Shown here: positions 24,823 through 35,057 of the stretch, piece by piece | Position numbering within the stretch: position 1 is the stretch's first letter | How the letters are laid out: each line of letters opens with the position of its first letter | NCBI RefSeq assembly: GCF_050003625.1 | Contig: NC_134398.1 | Coordinates: 103,294,468 to 103,358,467 of the forward strand | Origin: Haematobia irritans | Lineage: Eukaryota > Arthropoda > Insecta > Diptera > Muscidae | Direction of reading: 5' to 3' | DNA: 64,000 nucleotides | The notes under the pieces: generated by a model | The model's database searches: none | What the model saw: the letters and a program-made list of their open reading frames with translations, nothing else | What the model was told of the DNA's origin: nothing | Made by a program: the position numbers and the translations under genes

Positions 24823-25055
24823 CGTAATTCAAATTTGATATAAAGAAAAAAATTGCTCTATGAGCTCATGCGTTTTGTTTTGTGTTTTTTTTTATTGTTT
24901 ATTTATTTCTTTTTAAGAATTTTAAGATTGTTTTTTAAAAACTTTGTTTTTTTTTTTTAACTTTCTTATACTGTATATGTAATTAATTTGATTTTGTTGT
25001 ATTATTCACTTCTGATTGGCAAATTAATTCAATATCGGAATTATTATTTATCAAA

Positions 25056-26788
25056 ATTTAATTTAATTTAATTCAATTCAATTCAATTCAATTCAATTCA
25101 ATTCAATTCAATTCAATTCAATTCAATTCAATTCAATTCAATTCAATTCAATTCAATTCAATTCAATTCAATTCAATTCAATTCAATTCAATTCAATTCA
25201 ATTCAATTCAATTCAATTCAATTCAATTCAATTCAATTCAATTCAATTCAATTCAATTCAATTCAATTCAATTCAATTCAATTCAATTCAATTCAATTCA
25301 ATTCAATTCAATTCAATTCAATTCAATTCAATTCAATTCAATTCAATTCAATTCAATTCAATTCAATTCAATTCAATTCAATTCAATTCAATTCAATTCA
25401 ATTCAATTCAATTCAATTCAATTCAATTCAATTCAATTCAATTCAATTCAATTCAATTCAATTCAATTCAATTCAATTCAATTCAATTCAATTCAATTCA
25501 ATTCAATTCAATTCAATTCAATTCAATTCAATTCAATTCAATTCAATTCAATTCAATTCAATTCAATTCAATTCAATTCAATTCAATTCAATTCAATTCA
25601 ATTCAATTCAATTCAATTCAATTCAATTCAATTCAATTCAATTCAATTCAATTCAATTCAATTCAATTCAATTCAATTCAATTCAATTCAATTCAATTCA
25701 ATTCAATTCAATTCAATTCAATTCAATTCAATTCAATTCAATTCAATTCAATTCAATTCAATTCAATTCAATTCAATTCAATTCAATTCAATTCAATTCA
25801 ATTCAATTCAATTCAATTCAATTCAATTCAATTCAATTCAATTCAATTCAATTCAATTCAATTCAATTCAATTCAATTCAATTCAATTCAATTCAATTCA
25901 ATTCAATTCAATTCAATTCAATTCAATTCAATTCAATTCAATTCAATTCAATTCAATTCAATTCAATTCAATTCAATTCAATTCAATTCAATTCAATTCA
26001 ATTCAATTCAATTCAATTCAATTCAATTCAATTCAATTCAATTCAATTCAATTCAATTCAATTCAATTCAATTCAATTCAATTCAATTCAATTCAATTCA
26101 ATTCAATTCAATTCAATTCAATTCAATTCAATTCAATTCAATTCAATTCAATTCAATTCAATTTAATTTAATTTAATTTAATTTAATTTAATTTAATTTA
26201 ATTTAATTTAATTTAATTTAATTTAATTTAATTTAATTTAATTTAATTTAATTTAATTTAATTTAATTTAATTTAATTTAATTTAATTTAATTTAATTTA
26301 ATTTAATTTAATTTAATTTAATTTAATTTAATTTAATTTAATTTAATTTAATTTAATTTAATTTAATTTAATTTAATTTAATTTAATTTAATTTAATTTA
26401 ATTTAATTTAATTTAATTTAATTTAATTTAATTTAATTTAATTTAATTTAATTTAATTTAATTTAATTTAATTTAATTTAATTTAATTTAATTTAATTTA
26501 ATTTAATTTAATTTAATTTAATTTAATTTAATTTAATTTAATTTAATTTAATTTAATTTAATTTAATTTAATTTAATTTAATTTAATTTAATTTAATTTA
26601 ATTTAATTTAATTTAATTTAATTTAATTTAATTTAATTTAATTTAATTTAATTTAATTTAATTTAATTTAATTTAATTTAATTTAATTTAATTTAATTTA
26701 ATTTAATTTAATTTAATTTAATTTAATTTAATTTAATTTAATTTAATTTAATTTAATTTAATTTAATTTAATTTAATTTAATTTAATT
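25056..26788. repeat. Pentanucleotide array: three TTTAA, ~218 TTCAA, then ~125 TTTAA units
   Basis: Begins with three TTTAA units at the LINE 2 edge, then is pure TTCAA from about 25071 to 26160. It switches in one step to pure TTTAA until 26788, where LINE 3 begins. The switch is a single C/T difference fixed across hundreds of units. Confidence 0.95.
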
Positions 26789-26908
26789 CACAGTTCAGCT
26801 GTAACCGTTCTAGAGTACAGACGTTCTTTTTACATCGCGGAAAAAAATCAAAATCATATCCTCTTTTTTTTCTATTTGTGAGATTACATCGCATTTAATA
26901 CAAAAACA

Positions 26909-28033
26909 ATGTCTAATTCGGGAGAATCTGCTAACATATGCAGTCATTGCAATGCACCCATAACACAAGCAAATTTTGTTTTGTGCCATAGTTGTGAGAG
27001 AAAATTCCATTTCTCACCCTGCACTGTGATTTCTGAGAGCTCTTATTATTCTATGAGTGCAAACAAAAAAACTGAGTGGAAGTGTCATATATGTAAGCCC
27101 CGTGTTAGATCGCCCAACAATGGATATCAAACTTACGTTTACAAAGAAACCACTGTGGACAGCACGAGGGAGAATGCGCAACAAAAACAGCAAAGAGAGG
27201 GAGAAGAAATAAATCGCGAAAACGCTAAACGATTTAAAGAAGCCCTCACACCAACTTCAATCAATAAAACACCAACAATAACCATAAGTAACCAATGTGA
27301 AATATCCGAGCTGAAAACTAGTATGATGAATTTACAAACGTCCATGCATAAATCTTTTGAGTTGTTCTGCAATAACCTAATGCAACAAATGGCAGCAAAT
27401 ACAATGACTTTAACTGCCTCCAACAACGAAATTAAACAACAATTATCAGAAGCAGTAACAAAAATTAATGAGACACTCTCTCAGCTATCGTCACAAGTAG
27501 TTGACTTACAAGAAAAGGACAAAGAAAAAGAGAGAAGAATTGAGAGTTTGGAAAAAAGAGTACAACAGTTGGAACAAAAAAACCTCAATAACAATATAGA
27601 AATAAATAATGTTTCTAATTTAACTATTGAACCAATTGTCGTCGTGCAAAAAATTGCTGCATCTGTCGGTATGGAATTAAAAGAAACTGATGTAAATAGT
27701 GCAAGACGCATTAAAAGAAACAATAAAATATTGGTAGAATTCGTCTCCACGAATATAAAGAAAGAGTTTATGCAGAAACTAAAGGGACATCGCATTGACT
27801 CAAATGTTTTGAGCGAAAACCATAACGAAGCTCCAACAAAAATATATATCTATGTAAACGATGAACTAACAGCATACAATAGGCGTCTTTTATGGATGGC
27901 AAAAACTAGAGCCAAAGAATGTGGGTGGAAATTTGTATGGATAAAAAATGGAAGTATTTTTGCACGTAAATCGGAAACTATGCCATCAATTATTATTAAC
28001 AACTCTGCTGACATAGAATCCTTCAATAATTAA
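26909..28033 (+). CDS. LINE 3 ORF1 protein (374 aa): PHD-like finger, coiled coil, FP-like C-terminus
   Basis: RNA-binding/chaperone-type first ORF. Residues ~10-65 form a C4HC3 PHD-like finger (CSHC, CHSC, HFSPC, then WKCHICK). A long charged coiled coil (QLSSQVVDLQEKDKEKERRI, then ESLEKRVQQLEQ) spans ~190-235. The C-terminal ~110 residues (RRIKRNNKILVEF, IYVNDELTAYNRRLLWMAK, WKFVWIKNGSIFARK) resemble the FP-like domain of many LINE ORF1 proteins. The ORF is intact. ORF2's first ATG in a plausible context is 180 bp downstream at 28214. Confidence 0.85.
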   Translation: MSNSGESANICSHCNAPITQANFVLCHSCERKFHFSPCTVISESSYYSMSANKKTEWKCHICKPRVRSPNNGYQTYVYKETTVDSTRENAQQKQQREGEEINRENAKRFKEALTPTSINKTPTITISNQCEISELKTSMMNLQTSMHKSFELFCNNLMQQMAANTMTLTASNNEIKQQLSEAVTKINETLSQLSSQVVDLQEKDKEKERRIESLEKRVQQLEQKNLNNNIEINNVSNLTIEPIVVVQKIAASVGMELKETDVNSARRIKRNNKILVEFVSTNIKKEFMQKLKGHRIDSNVLSENHNEAPTKIYIYVNDELTAYNRRLLWMAKTRAKECGWKFVWIKNGSIFARKSETMPSIIINNSADIESFNN

Positions 28034-28213
28034 TTTATAATTTCCAAAAAATAAAAAAAAAAAAAATAAAAAAAACTTTATCAAACAGTTGAAAAAAAAA
28101 ATATATATAAATAAAAAACGTGTACTTAAAATAACAAAAAACAAAGCCAATAAACATTTTTTTATTTTGCTTTTCACTTTAAACAAGAACAATAAAAAGA
28201 ACAATAAGAATAT

Positions 28214-30092
28214 GATGAGTCAAAGTAGTCAAATTGTAGATAGCTTCGATGAAATCGAAATGAATAAATTAAATCAAAACATTACAATTTTACATATGAA
28301 TATCAGGTCCCTAAGAAAAAATTTTCTAACTTTCCTAACACACATTAAAAACATACTAAATAATATACAAATAATTGTGCTAAGCGAAACAAACATACAA
28401 GATGACGAGAAAAATATGTACAACATTGCTGGCTTCAACAGCACTTTCATAAACAGAGATGGTAGGGGTGGGGGAATAGCTGTTTTCATAAGAGAACATC
28501 ACATGCATGAAATAATACCAATTCACACAATCTCTTTTGAAGCACTAAAAATTGTTATTATGCCTCCCAATGAGAGTTGCTTAACACTATTACCCGTCTA
28601 CCGTCCTCCCAAACAAAGCATCACCTCTTTTATCAGTGAGCTTGAACAATGCATATTGGATGTAAACAAAAAACACGATATGATCATCGTCGGCGATACG
28701 AATATCAATATTAAAATAAACAATAGAACAACAACAAAATATCTTGGTATGCTTTCGACATATGGGCTGCAGTGCATGGTGATGGCAACGACAAGAGAAA
28801 ATATGAAAAAAGATTGTAGCACATGCATTGACCACCTTTTTGTTAGAACGAAAAAAACCACACATGCTGTTGTTGTAGCAACGTCAATATCAGACCATCA
28901 TACAATATTTGGTTGTATTGGCAGTGATAACAACGCACGCAATTTTCAAAAAAGCGCAAATAACAAAGAAAATGTAACCGCAAAAATTAATAACAACAAA
29001 GTTAACCAAATGTTAAGAAATACAGATTGGAATAATGTTTTGATTGAATCTAATGACACAAATGAACTATTCAATAAAATACTAAACATTTTTAATAATA
29101 TATATGATAAATCCAAAATAGAAACAATAAACAAAAATAAAAAAAGAAATCAATACCCATGGTTAAATGCGGAAATATTAAAATACTGCGATATACGGGA
29201 TAAACTATATAAAAAATGGAAATCGAATAAAAGTAACGTAGTGAATGAAAAGATATATAAGAACTTCAATAACAAACTTAATAAAAGAATAATACATGCC
29301 AAAAATATGTATAATTATAACAAATTTGTACAGAATAAAAATAATGTACGTGGCACATGGCAAATAATAAATGAAATAATTGGAAAACCCATAAATAACA
29401 TTGATAATACCATAAAGAAAAGCTTCCAATGGGAAAACATAAAAGCTATTGCAAATTCTTTCGCCGAGAACTTTGACAAAAACGTCATGCAAATTGTACA
29501 TACATGTAACATTAAAACAATTGTAAGTCCATCTACAAATGTAATAAACACAATGTATATAGAACATACAAATGAGATGGAAATATATAACATACTTAAA
29601 TCCCTAAATGTTCGAAAAAGCGAAGGATCTGATGGGATACGGGCAATCGACTTAAAAATTAACGCATCTATTCTCACGCCAATAATAACAGCACTTGTTA
29701 ACAGAAGTCTAAGCGAGACAGAGGTTCCCAACATTCTTAAGTGCTCAATAATAAGACCGATATATAAATCTGGAAAAAAGTCCGATTATAATAACTATAG
29801 ACCGATTGCAATTTTATCAACAGTAGAAAAAATAATGGAAGAAATAGTTGTTAGACGATTAAAACATTTTCTTCAAAAGTATAATGTCATAAACAGCCAA
29901 CAGTTCGGATTCCAAAAAGGCAAGAATATTAATCAATTACTTGGCTACTTTTCTAACCATATTTACCAAAACCTAAGTAATAATATAGGTAGTCTGGCAC
30001 TATTCATAGACTTCAGTAAAGCCTTCGACACATTATCGCACGAGACTTTACTAGATAAACTGGAAAAAATGGCATTCGTGGACCTAGTCTAA
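28214..30092 (+). CDS. LINE 3 ORF2, endonuclease and first half of RT
   Basis: The frame is open from 28089; I favour the ATG at 28214 because the protein then aligns with the start of the LINE 2 endonuclease. APE endonuclease motifs: HMNIRSLRKNF, LSETNIQDDE, NRDGRGGGIAVFI, VYRPPKQS, IVGDTNINI, SISDHHTIFG. RT begins with RKSEGSDGIRAIDL, NNYRPIAILSTVEKIMEE, QQFGFQKGKNINQLLG and LALFIDFSKAFDTL. It stops at 30092 because one A is missing from an A run just before 30070; the next frame continues the protein. Confidence 0.85.
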
Positions 30093-31177
30093 TGTGGTTT
30101 AAGAGCTACTTGAGCTTCAGAACATACAAGGTACGAATAGAAAATGAGCTCAGTGAAAGTCAGCAAACCTTTTTCGGCGTACCGCAAGGTTCTAAACTTG
30201 GACCTCTACTGTACATAATATACGCGAACGAACTAATGAGGGTAATAAAAAAGGGCACTGCTTTCGCATACGCAGATGATACGGCCATAGTAGTATCAAA
30301 TAAATGCTTACGAACAGCCACGGAAATAATGCAGAGAGAGCTAGATATGGTTAATAAATGGTGCCATGATAATGGTTTAGTCATAAATTCTGGAAAAACC
30401 AAAATTATGTATTTCAGACCACAACATTTCAAACAAGAAAACGTCAATGTTATCTTTCACGACACAGAATGTCTCCACAATACCCATAATATCGGAAACC
30501 ACGAAATTGAGAATAAATGTTCCAGCAAGATTGAAATTGTAGAGACCTACAAATACCTAGGTGTACACCTAGACTCGAATATGAAATGGAAAAAGCACCA
30601 GGAAGAGTTGCAGAAAAAAATTCGCAAATCTTCGTATTCTTTATATCATTTAAGTATGTGTTCACCATTCTATGTCCTAAAACAAGCCTACTTGGCGCTT
30701 GCAGAATCATATATACGGCATGGCATAACAGCATGGGGAAACGGAGCCAGTTGTAGGGCAATTCAAGCATCACAAGACAGAATCGTCAAATTATTATATA
30801 AAAACTACAAAAAATATAATGATCAACATATTGCAAGACATCAACGAACCAACCATATAGACAGACACTCACCCAGCACTACAAACACAATGTACAGAGA
30901 TCTACAAATACTTAACATCAGAGGATTATACAAAACAACAATAATAAACGAATTTTCGACAAACACAAATCTTCTAGAGCCTATCAGCCATACACATAGT
31001 ACCAGAATGAGACTAGAAGGAAGGTATAAGATACCGAAATATCGAAACAACTACGGGAAAGCATCGCTTTCAGTAGCATTACCTGAAGCTTTAAACCAGC
31101 TACCAACACCAATATTCAACACTAGAAATAAGAATGCCAAAAAGAAACACATTAAAAACTTTTTTGTAAATAACTAA
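30092..31177 (+). CDS. LINE 3 ORF2, second half of RT and C-terminus (frameshifted)
   Basis: Continues the RT from MWFKSYLSFRTYK. Motifs FFGVPQGSKLGPLLYIIYAN, then AFAYADDTAIVVS with catalytic aspartates, then GLVINSGKTKIM and the thumb (ETYKYLGVHLDSNMKWKKH). The C-terminal region ends at 31177 and matches LINE 2. The single-base lesion is the only defect seen, so this copy was active recently, or the lesion is a sequencing error. Confidence 0.85.
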   Translation: MWFKSYLSFRTYKVRIENELSESQQTFFGVPQGSKLGPLLYIIYANELMRVIKKGTAFAYADDTAIVVSNKCLRTATEIMQRELDMVNKWCHDNGLVINSGKTKIMYFRPQHFKQENVNVIFHDTECLHNTHNIGNHEIENKCSSKIEIVETYKYLGVHLDSNMKWKKHQEELQKKIRKSSYSLYHLSMCSPFYVLKQAYLALAESYIRHGITAWGNGASCRAIQASQDRIVKLLYKNYKKYNDQHIARHQRTNHIDRHSPSTTNTMYRDLQILNIRGLYKTTIINEFSTNTNLLEPISHTHSTRMRLEGRYKIPKYRNNYGKASLSVALPEALNQLPTPIFNTRNKNAKKKHIKNFFVNN

Positions 31178-31240
31178 AACTAATTTTACACAAATTATTT
31201 ATTTATTTTTTCACAAATGAACTATACTAAAAAAAAAAGA

Positions 31241-31340
31241 NNNNNNNNNNNNNNNNNNNNNNNNNNNNNNNNNNNNNNNNNNNNNNNNNNNNNNNNNNNN
31301 NNNNNNNNNNNNNNNNNNNNNNNNNNNNNNNNNNNNNNNN
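31241..31340. other. Assembly gap (100 N)
   Basis: A run of exactly 100 N, the usual placeholder for a gap of unknown size, inside the 3' UTR of LINE 3. The join of LINE 3 to the array on its right is therefore not fully certain. Confidence 0.99.
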
Positions 31341-31600
31341 AACAAATGAAAGAAGAAGGAAGAAGAAGATAAGGAAATATTTTCACACATAAAGCTTTAA
31401 CTTATGGAAGCCAAAATTAAACAGCTGAGCTGAATTATAATGATATTGTTACTTTTTGTTATATACAATTAAACTTAAAATTTAATTAACCTGCAGACAA
31501 GCCTTAAGGCTTCGTGGGATTTTAGAATTAAGGATGAATTGTGAATGATTTATTTTGATCAATAAACCTGATTTAATTTATTTTGATCAAAAAATTAAAA

Positions 31601-34256
31601 AAATTTAATTTAATTTAATTTAATTTAATTTAATTTAATTTAATTTAATTTAATTTAATTTAATTTAATTTAATTTAATTTAATTTAATTTAATTTAATT
31701 TAATTTAATTTAATTTAATTTAATTTAATTTAATTTAATTTAATTTAATTTAATTTAATTTAATTTAATTTAATTTAATTTAATTTAATTTAATTTAATT
31801 TAATTTAATTTAATTTAATTTAATTTAATTTAATTTAATTTAATTTAATTTAATTTAATTTAATTTAATTTAATTTAATTTAATTTAATTTAATTTAATT
31901 TAATTTAATTTAATTTAATTTAATTTAATTTAATTTAATTTAATTTAATTTAATTTAATTTAATTTAATTTAATTTAATTTAATTTAATTTAATTTAATT
32001 TAATTTAATTTAATTTAATTTAATTTAATTTAATTTAATTTAATTTAATTTAATTTAATTTAATTTAATTTAATTTAATTTAATTTAATTTAATTTAATT
32101 TAATTTAATTTAATTTAATTTAATTTAATTTAATTTAATTTAATTTAATTTAATTTAATTTAATTTAATTTAATTTAATTTAATTTAATTTAATTTAATT
32201 TAATTTAATTTAATTTAATTTAATTTAATTTAATTTAATTTAATTTAATTTAATTTAATTTAATTTAATTTAATTTAATTTAATTTAATTTAATTTAATT
32301 TAATTTAATTTAATTTAATTTAATTTAATTTAATTTAATTTAATTTAATTTAATTTAATTTAATTTAATTTAATTTAATTTAATTTAATTTAATTTAATT
32401 TAATTTAATTTAATTTAATTTAATTTAATTTAATTTAATTTAATTTAATTTAATTTAATTTAATTTAATTTAATTTAATTTAATTTAATTTAATTTAATT
32501 TAATTTAATTTAATTTAATTTAATTTAATTTAATTTAATTTAATTTAATTTAATTTAATTTAATTTAATTTAATTTAATTTAATTTAATTTAATTTAATT
32601 TAATTTAATTTAATTTAATTTAATTTAATTTAATTTAATTTAATTTAATTTAATTTAATTTAATTTAATTTAATTTAATTTAATTTAATTTAATTTAATT
32701 TAATTTAATTTAATTTAATTTAATTTAATTTAATTTAATTTAATTTAATTTAATTTAATTTAATTTAATTTAATTTAATTTAATTTAATTTAATTTAATT
32801 TAATTTAATTTAATTTAATTTAATTTAATTTAATTTAATTTAATTTAATTTAATTTAATTTAATTTAATTTAATTTAATTTAATTTAATTTAATTTAATT
32901 TAATTTAATTTAATTTAATTTAATTTAATTTAATTTAATTTAATTTAATTTAATTTAATTTAATTTAATTTAATTTAATTTAATTTAATTTAATTTAATT
33001 TAATTTAATTTAATTTAATTTAATTTAATTTAATTTAATTTAATTTAATTTAATTTAATTTAATTTAATTTAATTTAATTTAATTTAATTTAATTTAATT
33101 TAATTTAATTTAATTTAATTTAATTTAATTTAATTTAATTTAATTTAATTTAATTTAATTTAATTTAATTTAATTTAATTTAATTTAATTTAATTTAATT
33201 TAATTTAATTTAATTTAATTTAATTTAATTTAATTTAATTTAATTTAATTTAATTTAATTTAATTTAATTTAATTTAATTTAATTTAATTTAATTTAATT
33301 TAATTTAATTTAATTTAATTTAATTTAATTTAATTTAATTTAATTTAATTTAATTTAATTTAATTTAATTTAATTTAATTTAATTTAATTTAATTTAATT
33401 TAATTTAATTTAATTTAATTTAATTTAATTTAATTTAATTTAATTTAATTTAATTTAATTTAATTTAATTTAATTTAATTTAATTTAATTTAATTTAATT
33501 TAATTTAATTTAATTTAATTTAATTTAATTTAATTTAATTTAATTTAATTTAATTTAATTTAATTTAATTTAATTTAATTTAATTTAATTTAATTTAATT
33601 TAATTTAATTTAATTTAATTTAATTTAATTTAATTTAATTTAATTTAATTTAATTTAATTTAATTTAATTTAATTTAATTTAATTTAATTTAATTTAATT
33701 TAATTTAATTTAATTTAATTTAATTTAATTTAATTTAATTTAATTTAATTTAATTTAATTTAATTTAATTTAATTTAATTTAATTTAATTTAATTTAATT
33801 TAATTTAATTTAATTTAATTTAATTTAATTTAATTTAATTTAATTTAATTTAATTTAATTTAATTTAATTTAATTTAATTTAATTTAATTTAATTTAATT
33901 TAATTTAATTTAATTTAATTTAATTTAATTTAATTTAATTTAATTTAATTTAATTTAATTTAATTTAATTTAATTTAATTTAATTTAATTTAATTTAATT
34001 TAATTTAATTTAATTTAATTTAATTTAATTTAATTTAATTTAATTTAATTTAATTTAATTTAATTTAATTTAATTTAATTTAATTTAATTTAATTTAATT
34101 TAATTTAATTTAATTTAATTTAATTTAATTTAATTTAATTTAATTTAATTTAATTTAATTTAATTTAATTTAATTTAATTTAATTTAATTTAATTAATTT
34201 AATTTAATTTAGTTTAATTTAATTTAATTTAATTTAATTTAATTTAATTTAATTTA
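31601..34256. repeat. (TTTAA)n pentanucleotide array, ~520 copies
   Basis: Uninterrupted TTTAA from the end of LINE 3 to about 34190, then a short section with a missing base and a G variant, ending at 34256. Followed by degenerate AATT-type repeats to about 34350. Confidence 0.95.
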
Positions 34257-35057
34257 ACCCAAATCAAATTCAATTGACATTTAATTTGAATTTCACTTGA
34301 TTTTAATTGGAATTTAACTTGATTTCAATTGTAACTTTATTTGAATTTAGTTTATACTTGTGTATATATTGTGTAACTTGGATTTTATTTTGAGCTGGAA
34401 TTTATTCGAGTTCGAAACAAATTTTATTTGTTTTCCCTTCGATTCGGATCGGCCTAGTATAAATTCGCGAAACGTTTTTCTTGTATTATCCTGATTTTAA
34501 GAATGGTTCGAAAGTGATGCGAACTCAGTTGGAATGCATTTGATTTGTTCTTGTATGATTGGTTTCTGTTCGCTTCTATTTGCTTTTGGTTTTTGGCTTG
34601 TTTCTGAGTTGATCTTTGTTTGGTTTGCCTCTGGCTTGTTTTTGGTCTATATTTGTTTTGATTTTGTATCTACTAACTTGGTTCAAACATGTTGCTAAAG
34701 GTAAGTATCACCAAAGGTAAGTAATAAACGCCGTAAGTATAATCTCTCCTAACAGGTGAATTGTATTCCATGGACCCAGGTATTGCTGATATTGGTCATC
34801 CGAAGATTTCTTAGCTAAGCTAAACTGTTACGACCAATTCACGGTAAGCAATATTTCTGAAATTTGTTTCAAAAATTCAATTAACTAATTTCTCGTTTTC
34901 ATTTTTCCCTACACTATAGCCTATATATACCTTAACCTATTGACCTTGGATTTAAACGAAGAAAGATGAAATTGCCAGTATACATAACTATTAATGAGGT
35001 AAGTGATTCATTTTCTTTATATCAACTACACATTTTGTCAAAAGAGAAAGGAAATCG
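34257..35057. other. 3' untranslated part of the giant element with antisense splice-like signals
   Basis: No protein recognised between the pol stop (35058) and the array. The plus strand shows donors CTAAAG|GTAAGT (near 34700) and AATGAG|GTAAGT (34998/34999), an acceptor TCCTAACAG (34757), and a complete intron-like segment 34844-34919. The exon-like blocks are 79-90 bp long. Confidence 0.45.
34844..34919 (+). other. Antisense intron-like segment (76 bp)
   Basis: Donor CACG|GTAAGC and acceptor CCCTACACTATAG on the plus strand, opposite to gag-pol. The following exon-like block ends at another strong donor at 34998. Confidence 0.45.

Larger units (their letters stand above)
20392..25055 (-). 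mobile_element. LINE 2, APE-type non-LTR retrotransposon, 5'-truncated, interrupted by a hAT element
   Basis: Runs from a poly-A tail at 20392 (T-run on plus) back to 25055. There the sequence joins the pentanucleotide array inside the end of ORF1: the residues INNNSDIE match the ORF1 end of LINE 3. It carries endonuclease, RT and C-terminal segments of the same family as LINE 3. A hAT-like element lies at 21104-22166. It is inserted in the pentanucleotide array in opposite orientation to LINE 3. Confidence 0.88.
26789..31600 (+). mobile_element. LINE 3, nearly full-length non-LTR retrotransposon
   Basis: Begins at the array edge with CACAGTTCAGCTGTAACC. It contains ORF1 (26909-28033) and ORF2 (28214-31177, one frameshift) and ends in an A-rich 3' terminus joined directly to (TTTAA)n. 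The 3' UTR shares 'CTTAAGG' and 'TTTGATCAA'-type segments with LINE 2. A 100-N gap interrupts the 3' UTR. Being inserted within a pentanucleotide array, its target duplication cannot be read. Confidence 0.88.

Noticed and set aside
18431..34256. CRISPR-like or regulatory repeat array
   Set aside because: Five-base perfect tandem repeats without spacers; a simple satellite.
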